A stretch of DNA of 64,000 bases from Austropuccinia psidii (lineage: Eukaryota > Basidiomycota > Pucciniomycetes > Pucciniales > Sphaerophragmiaceae), in the NCBI GenBank assembly GCA_023105745.1, contig JALGQZ010000008.1, positions 49,342,618 through 49,406,617 on the forward strand. The letters run 5' to 3'. Below the pieces are notes generated by a model. The model was not told the DNA's origin. It searched no databases and worked only from the letters and a program-made list of their open reading frames with translations. The translations under genes were made by a program, and so were the position numbers. Shown one piece after another: positions 56,829 to 64,000 of the stretch. Positions within the stretch are counted from its first letter, which is position 1. Each line of letters starts with the position of its first letter.

Positions 56829-59800
56829 TTCCCTCTCACCAAAAAAAAATTGTCCTACAATTTTGTGAATGGTATAAAGAAGAAAAAGGGCTCAAAAGGG
56901 GGTTAATGTCCACTGTCCAGCCTCTTTACATTACTCAGATCAAGTAATCTAAAGCACATTTATAGACATATTCAGGTTTGTGGCCTTCTTTCATGTCTAA
57001 ATCTTCTTAAGAGTCTATATGAGTCAGGTATTTCTGATTCTGCCAGCCATTAATCTTCATGGACTGGGTTCCTATATCTGACAAGATATTCTCTTTGATT
57101 TTTACCCCTAAGTCTCCTTTCTTTTATGACTTTCTTTATCTTTCTGTCTTCACTCTGTTCCACTGGTGGTATGGTCAAAGGAGTTGGGTTCCTTAAAGGA
57201 AAAAATTATTTATCAGTTGTTTGATAAGGTTTTATCAAGCTGACTGGAAAGGTTGGGTGTTTATTTTCCAATCCACCACCCAATTTCACTTGAATTGCAT
57301 TGCTTCCATGTAAGACAAAAATAACAAAAGTTCCTACATAAGAATCTTTAGGTTTCTTTGGGCCTTTGATATTATTGAAATTCAAGGTTGAAACCTGAAC
57401 TAAGTCCCCTACTTTGAAGTCTGGTACTTTGTGACTCTTGTCACACTTCTGTTTTGCATAGTCAAAAGCATAATCCATACTCTTTTTTGCATGATGTTTC
57501 ACTTTATCAAGCATTGTTTTGAAGCTGGAAGCTTTAGGATGAATTTCAATCAAGTCTTCCTTCAGTGTATCTGCTGGGAGTCTTGGATTCCATCCTTTTT
57601 CTAACGTAGCAGGAGTTTGACCTGTGGAAGAATGGACTGATGTCTTATATGCCAATTTTAATGCAGTTATCAGAGTGCACCAGTCATGGGTAAAGCCATC
57701 TGAGTCTTTGAATTCCAACCCATAAGCACAGAATCTCATGTTAATTTCCTCTAAATTTTGAATAATTCTTTTGGCTAATCCATCTGTTTGAGGGTGGTAT
57801 GCTGTTGATAATCATAAATTGGTCCCAATCAATCTGTGAAGATTGATTCAAAGTGCAGATGTGAATTTGGGTCTCTGTAGCTTATAATATTCTTAAACAA
57901 CCTTGTATGAGAAACAACTCTACTCCATAGAAGAAAATCTGTATCCATAGCATTGTCATTGTTATTCCATGGTAGTAATATGGGAGGTTTGCTATATCTG
58001 TCTTCAATGACTAAACAATAATTATAGCTTTTGTAACCACTTGGTGGAAGGGCTGTGACCCAATGCATGTGAACTGCTTCCCAAGGGGATTTTGGTTCTT
58101 GGATATGAATCATTATTCCAAATTTGTTGCCTGTACATCTGCTTTGTTTTTGGCATCTGTCACAGGTATGGCAATATTCAATGGTTTCCTTTCTCCAAGA
58201 TGTCCACCATTCACACTTTTTCACTTTTTCAAGTATTCTGTCTTCTGACAGGTGTCCAGAGTAGATGCTATCATGGAATTCATGAGAAATGGTATTGATA
58301 AGCAATCTGCTACACAATGTCATCACACAAGAATGTTTGGTTCTGTGGTTAATTATTCCATCAAACAAGTCAAATCTATCTTCAGAATAGGAATTTTTCC
58401 AAACTTCATCCAGTGCATTGACTAAAGATGTATCTTTTCAGTCTTTATCTGATAAGGAAGTCAAGATATGGCAATTCTTGTCTTGCATATAAGATTCTCT
58501 GACTTCTGAAAAGAATTCAGTCCCAATAGCAGTTATGTTAATTCTTTCATTTGGAATCTGTGGTTCAGCTTCCAAGGCTACATAGGCTGGGTTATCAGGA
58601 GTGTTGGCTAATGCCCACCTGCTAAGTCCATCAGCATTTTTGTGAATGTATCCTGATTTATGAGCTATAGTCATGTTGCCTCCATATTCTTGAATGGCTA
58701 TTTGCCATCTCAACATATGTCTGTTGGGAGTTTTCATGTTAAGAAGTGATTTCACTGCATTACAGTCAGTTATAACTTCAAAAACACTACCATCAAGATA
58801 ATAATGTAATTTCTCAAGTGCCTATACCAAACATAAACACTCCATCTGGCTTGTACCATATCTGGCTTCTGTTGGTTTGATTTGTCTTGAGATGTAACAG
58901 ACTGGTCATTCTGTAGGTTTATCATCAATAATCTGGGCTTGATGTAGGGCTGCTCCTAATCCATCTCCAAATGCATCTATATACAATCTAAAAGGTATAT
59001 TCCAGTCAGGCATGAGGAGTAAAGGTGCTTCTGTAAGAGCTCTCCTTCTCTACTCATAGGCTTTAATTCTCTCCTGTGTCATCTCAAATACTGTTTGTTG
59101 ATCATAGATTCTATAGAGTTACTTGGCTAGAATTGCAAAGTCTTTCAATTGTTGCCTATAATAACTGGCAAATCCTAGAAAAGACATCATTTCTTTTTTA
59201 TTGTGGAGTATTGGCTTAGGTAACACTTCTTCCACTTTATTTTTGTCAATACCCAAGCTTAAATCAGAAACAATATGTCCTAATGCTTTGAGTTCTTCAA
59301 AACCAAAATTGCATTTCTTGAGTGAAATTTCATATTCACCTCTGCAACTTTGTGAAGCACTCTTCCAAGTCTTTCAAGGTGCAAATACCATGAATCAGAA
59401 CATATGATGATATAATCAATATAAATGATAAGCCATCCTTTGGAGAATTCTGTGGGGAAGATGGTATTCATCCTTCTTTGATAATGAGATTGTGCATTTT
59501 TAATACCAAATGACATTCTAAGATACTCATAAATACCACAGTGAGTGATAATTTTAAGTAATTTATTAGCTTTAGGTGTTACAAAATTTTGGTGAAAGCC
59601 TGTCAATGCATCCATTGATGTTATATACTTGGCTTTAGACAATTGGGTCAAGTTTTCTTTAATTCTAAGATTTGGATACCTATCTGAAACTGTGTAGGTA
59701 TTCAATTCTCTAAAATCTCCAACCATCCTTGATTTATCATTATGGAAAGCAATAATAACAGGTGTTATCACTTCAACTTCTTCATTATGGCCTACTTCCC

Positions 59801-59901
59801 TTAGTACACCAAGTTGGATCAACTCTTGGATATGTTTTTCAAAGGCTTCTCTAGCCCTGGGACTGGCCAGATAAGCTGGTATTCTAAGTACTGGAGGATA
59901 T
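56829..59901 (-). pseudogene. Element H pol: RT, RNase H, integrase, chromodomain-like tail
   Basis: Minus strand. The RT from 59901 (PPVLRIPAYLASPRAR) has YIDY at 59423-59412 instead of YIDD. RNase H keeps its Asp ([13 protein letters not shown] near 58980). 58755-58438 and 58368-57829 are open pieces. The integrase has the zinc domain, MHWVTALPP (Asp to His, codon 58063-58065) and SYRDP (Asp to Tyr). 57739-57206 is the open C-terminal region ([25 protein letters not shown]). The chromodomain-like end is at about 57000-57200 with a frame change. It shares its RT and IN substitutions with element B. Confidence 0.9.
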
Positions 59902-61740
59902 TGTAAGGTGTGGATATGAAACTTTGATAAAAAATCAAGTACTTTTCCTGTCCTCAAAATTTGTATAAGGTAAAATTCAATTGAAATTAGTAAGAAATAT
60001 TATTTTTAAGAGAAAACACGCCAATTTTATTGTTTATAACTTTATTAGTATAAAACAATATTATTATAAAAATTTATTGTTTTACCAACAATAAAAATTT
60101 ATCCAAAAAATACTCTACAAGAGATATTTTAAGGCTACAAAAGAAATTTCTTCAAGAGCAATTTCAATTGGAATTAATTGAGCAAAGAACTGCAAGCAAT
60201 TAATTAAAGAACAAAGTCTTTAAAAAAAATATTAAAGAGAAAACACGCCCAAAAGTGACCAGAGTGAACTTGGAAACAAAGTGACAAAGTTAACAGTGAT
60301 GAAAGATGCTTTAATTCACTTATGGGGTGGTTCAGGGGTAAAAATGATTATAAGAGTTACAAACAATGATTATAATGATTTTTTCACGTGGTTAAAAGGT
60401 TCAAAATGATTTAAAAAGGGTGGTTGGAATCTTTTATTGATTGGTTTAACAGTTTTAAACTAATTAATAAAAGGAAAAGATTCTAACATGAAGAGAAAAG
60501 TGGGGCAAAGAAGACATTCTTTTATAGCCACCAATTCTCTTGCTCCAAAAGTAAATTTTACTCTTGTCAGTCGTGAAAAACAGTCTGACAACAGAAAAGC
60601 CAATTATGGCATCATTGAACCCTGGTTTAGACCAAAAAAGGGCTGGTTTAAGCCATTTTTAGCCATTTTAAGCCATTTTAGACCCTTAAATCAGCCATTA
60701 CTATAGCAATACCAAGCCTAGAGCCTTCAAAACACGTCAGAATGTGTGTCAGAGGCGTAGAAACCAGTTAAAAATGTTTTTATTATGATTGTTTTATCTT
60801 AAGGGTAGTTTTACCCTCTTGGCAACAGCTAAAACTACCCCAGTTGGTATCAAAACCTCATCATCAATTGAGTCCACAGACCCTGTAACTCAATTCCAGG
60901 CCAAAAGTGATGAACTTTTGCGTGAATTTTGACATCCCACGCCTGTCAGCAAGGATTTTGGGGGTCTAGCTCCCCCTTAGAGCTGGAGTTCCTTTTCCCC
61001 CCCAAATTTAATCTTTCCAATTTAATTTTCCTTTAATTCCTCATCATGTATTATACTTATAATTTATATATGTGATTCAATCCAATTGTACAGTTCAATA
61101 CAGTAATAATTGACACCACATATGTAAATCAAAGTTCACTTATGTAATACACGCGCACATTTTGACATTTCAATTGAATTCAATTGAAAATACTTCAATT
61201 CCTCATAACTTCTAAACTAAACACAACACCTCAATTTTAACACAAAAATTGATGGTTAACACCACATGTGGTGTGAATTAAATTAAGGGTTTGAGGTTTT
61301 TCAACTTTTGTATTGAAAATACTAAAAACTTAATTTAAGCTTATTTAGAGTTGAGTTACAAGAATTTCACTCAGAGGTGACCCCACCTGATTTTTTATGA
61401 GGAATCCAATGGTGAAATAAATTTTATGTGTTTATTTATTGGATAAAAAGTTATGATAGTTTTTATATAACTTTTTTCCAAATTTATTTATTTTTTCACA
61501 ATTTTGTTAAAATTTTATTTTTACTTAATTTTTTCAAGTATAAAAGTAATTTTATATTTACAAAATTTAATGTATTTTTTATTTTTAAATTGTAATTAAT
61601 TTTTTATTTTTAATATAATTATATATTTATATTTTGATTTTTATTTTAATAATATAAATAAATTTATTTTATTTATATTAATATGTTATTTTTTATATTT
61701 GTGGTCTTTTGGGTATATGAAATTACCTCTAAGGCTCACA
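59902..61740 (-). repeat. 3' LTR of element G (divergent LTR2 subfamily)
   Basis: In plus coordinates TGTAAGGTGTGGATATG to ACCTCTAAGGCTCACA, 1839 bp. Both ends match LTR2 ends, but the interior is different. It has two AAACACGCC motifs (60014-60022 and 60241-60249) and CCACGCC near 60938. It is bounded by H pol on the left and the polypurine tract on the right. Confidence 0.87.
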
Positions 61741-61760
61741 TTCCCTCCCCCTAAAAAAGA
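61741..61760 (-). other. Polypurine tract of element G
   Basis: The minus strand reads TTTTTTAGGGGGAGGGAA directly before TGTGAGCC of the LTR. It is very close to the tract of element A. Confidence 0.85.
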
Positions 61761-61763
61761 AAA

Positions 61764-64000
61764 TTACTTTGTAATATTGGTGTTTCTAGTGTGTCTGAAT
61801 CTCCTCAGGAGTTTGGTAGCTTCTGGTATATCTTTTTCTTCTAACCATTCATCTTCACAACTTGGGTCACTGTACCTAACAAGGTATTCCCTTACTTTCT
61901 TGGTTCTTAATTTCCTTTCTTTAAGAACTTTGGTTATCTTCTTAGTACCAGATGTCTCAATAGGAGGTATAACTTGGGGAACCTTATTCCTCAAGGGAAA
62001 TTTCTCAGCATCACTAGATTTATATGGTTTTATCAAGCTCACTGGAAATGTAGGATGCTTATTGCTAAGCTCTTCAGATAACTCTACTTCAACAGCATTT
62101 TCTCCATGGAGGGCTTTAATCACAAAAGGTCCTGCAAAGGAGTCTTTCAACTTTTTACATCCTTTGATGTTATTGAAGTTAGTGGTGGATACAAGAACTA
62201 GGTCCCCCACTTTGAAATCTGGAGTTGCATGTGATTTATCCCATTTGTCTTTAGCATATGCACAAGAGTCCTCCATGAATCTCACTGCATGCCTTCTAGC
62301 TTTGTCTAGCATTCCTTTGAAGCTAGCAGCTGTGGGATGTATTTCAATTAAGTCTTTCCTCAAGGAATCTTGGGGTAACTTGGGGTTCCATCCTTTTTCT
62401 AGAATAGCAGGAGTCTGATTGGTACTGGCATGGATTGATGTTTTATATGCCAATTCCAGTGCTGGCAACAGAGTACACCAATCATGGGTAAATTCATCAC
62501 AATCTTTGAATTCAAGGCCATATGCACAAAATCTTCTTACCATGTCCTCTAAGGTTTGGATCATCCTTTCAGCCAGGCCATCAGTTTGTGGGTGGTAGGC
62601 TGTAGAGAAAGACAGTTTAGTGCCAAATAATTGGTGAAGATTTGTCCATAGTGCTGAAGTGAATTTGGGATCTCTATCACTGATGATATTTGTAAATATC
62701 CCAGTCCATGACACTACTCTATTCCATATCAGAAGAGCTGTATCCATGGCTGTATCATCTTTGTGACATGGTAAAAAGATTGGAGTTTTACTGAATCTGT
62801 CCACAATTACTAGGCAAGCATTATAGCTTCTGTCACCTCCTGGTGGTAGGCCAGTTACCCAATCCATATGGATAATTTCCCAAGGTCTGCTTGGTTCTTG
62901 GATTTTCATCATATTTCCAAGTCTTTTGCCAGTGGATTTATTTGCCTTTTGGCATCTGTCACAGGTTTTGCAATACTCTGCAACATCTTTCTGCCACATT
63001 GGCCACCATATGCAGGTCTGCACTTTCTCTCTTGTTCTGTCTTCAGAGAGATGTCCTGAAAAGGGACTATCATGGCATTCTTTCAGTACAAGATTGATTA
63101 GTGACCTGTCCACAACTGTCATAACACATGTGTGTTTTGTTCTGTGGTAAATTATACCATCTAGTAGGTGAAATCTTCCTTCATCATAAGATTTTTTCCA
63201 TACTTCATCCAAGGCATGTGTAAGAGAGTTGTCCTTACAGTCCTTTTTAAGTAATTGGCATAAGATGCTACAATTCTTATCTTGAGTGTAACTGTTTCTG
63301 ACTTCTTCAAAGAAGGTGGTGCTTAAGTCTGTAACACTTATCCCTTCTATTGGAATTTGTGGGGAGGCTTCTTCTGGTACATAAGCAGGATTATCAATAT
63401 CATTTGGTAATGGCCATCTGCTTAGTCCATCTGCATTTTTATGAATATTGCCATCTTTGTGAACAATAGTCATATTGCCCCTATATTCTTGTATGGCTAT
63501 TTGCCATCTAAGCATATGTCTGTTGGGTGTTTTCATGTTCAGAAGTGATTTAACAGCGGTACAATCTGTTATTACTTCAAAGACACATCCTTCTAGAAAG
63601 TAATTTAGCTTTTCTAGAGCCCAAACAAGGCATAAACACTCCATTTGACTTGCTCCATATGTGGCTTCAGTTGGTTTGATTTGCCTAGATTTGAAACATA
63701 TGGGTCCTTATACAGGTTTATCATTTATGATCTGAACTTGGTGAAGTGCAGCACCTAGCCCATCTCCTGATGCATCAATATAAAGCTTAAAGGGCAGCTT
63801 AAAGTCTGGCATCAGTAAGAGTGGAGCAGTGGTCAAGGCTTGTCTCAAAGATTCAAAGGCTTTTACTCTGTCAACTGTCATTTCAAAGACTGTGTCTTTG
63901 TCACATAGCTTATAAAGAGGTCTTGCTATGGATGCAAAATCTTTAATGTGTTGCCTGTAATACCCTGCAAAACCCAAAAATGATTGAATTTCTTTTTTGT
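61764..64000 (-). CDS. pol: Element G Pol (partial): RT end, RNase H, integrase, chromodomain-like tail
   Basis: One frame from the window edge to 61764, broken only by a TAA at 63708-63710 where related copies have a Glu codon (DKPV-stop-GPICF). Right of it are the RT-RNase H linker ([12 protein letters not shown]) and the RNase H start ([18 protein letters not shown]). In the 626-codon frame from 63644 the RNase H Asp is in ITDCTA (27) and ADGLSRW. The integrase zinc domain is H191, H198, C228, C231, and the triad D261, D323, E359 has DX35E spacing. The tail ends [15 protein letters not shown] and LLRRFRHTR, chromodomain-like. All visible catalytic residues are intact. The G to T change that makes the stop suggests a recent nonsense mutation. 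Confidence 0.92.

Larger units (their letters stand above)
54925..59901 (-). mobile_element. Element H, decayed gypsy element cut by G
   Basis: Minus strand. It has a 3' LTR2 (54925-56828), a polypurine tract, and pol from its chromodomain end back to the RT start at 59901, where the 3' LTR of element G interrupts it. The rest of H, including gag and the 5' LTR, would lie beyond G. The left flank is TAAAT (54920-54924); its partner is not visible. Confidence 0.88.
59902..64000 (-). mobile_element. Element G, young-looking gypsy element running off the window
   Basis: Minus strand. The 3' LTR is at 59902-61740, followed by a polypurine tract and pol to the window edge. It interrupts the RT of H between the Y and PPVL codons; the left flank is GATAT. 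The visible pol has one stop only. The 5' part is outside the window. Confidence 0.9.

Noticed and set aside
59902..61740. Possible host DNA between H and G
   Set aside because: The ends match LTR2 ends, the right end abuts a polypurine tract and the left end breaks the RT of H, so it is the 3' LTR of G.
61699..62418. 239-codon open frame on the plus strand
   Set aside because: It is the antisense of the integrase C-terminal region of element G, which has strong family motifs on the minus strand.
1..64000. CRISPR arrays, rRNA, tRNA genes, bacterial operons
   Set aside because: No regularly spaced repeats, no recognisable tRNA or rRNA sequence, and the content is eukaryotic retrotransposons.

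Overview
This 64 kb window is eukaryotic, AT-rich and CpG-poor. Nearly all of it is Ty3/gypsy LTR-retrotransposon DNA. I see no convincing host gene, tRNA, rRNA or CRISPR. The pol proteins (chromodomain-like tails, CX2CX4HX4C zinc knuckles, DX35E integrases) resemble those I remember from the very repeat-rich genomes of rust fungi (Pucciniales, Austropuccinia psidii type). That assignment is from memory and was not searched.

Three LTR families organise the window. LTR1 is about 1.44 kb (TGTCAG...CTGACA). LTR2 is about 1.9 kb (TGTGAG...CTTACA, with two divergent subfamilies). LTR3 comes as 0.76 kb and 1.67 kb forms (TGTCAC...GTGACA). I named the elements E, A2, D, F, B, A, H and G.

Layout. 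1-7452: decayed plus-strand element E (gag end, protease, RT, RNase H, integrase, 3' LTR), with a solo LTR1 in its RT. 7453-8885: unassigned AT-rich DNA with a TATA-like box. 8886-17135: decayed minus-strand element A2, with a solo LTR2 in its gag. 17137-17837: LTR3 fragment. 17838-54924: a nest. Minus-strand element D has plus-strand element F (18913-52984) inserted in its gag. F has minus-strand element B (19691-41266) inserted in its 5' LTR. B has the young, nearly intact minus-strand element A (22027-31713) inserted in its pol and a solo LTR3 (35841-37515) in its gag. F also carries a solo LTR3-like copy and a solo LTR2 in its integrase. 54925-64000: minus-strand element H sits in D's 5' LTR, and minus-strand element G sits in H's RT and runs off the window.

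The main junctions are supported by 5-bp target-site duplications (TSDs): ATTAC for the solo LTR1 in E, TCCAG for F, TATGC/TATAC for B, GGGTG for A, TCTCC for the solo LTR3 in B, and GGAAT/GGCAT for the solo LTR2 in F. Insertion order is therefore D, then F, then B, then A.

Only A looks close to functional. Its two 1439-bp LTRs differ at about 22 positions by eye. Its primer-binding site and polypurine tract are present, and its long gag-protease and RT-RNase H-integrase frames are separated only by one TAG. G also looks young, with one TAA in the part of pol visible here. The other copies are relics with frameshifts, stops and, in B, F and H, lost catalytic aspartates.
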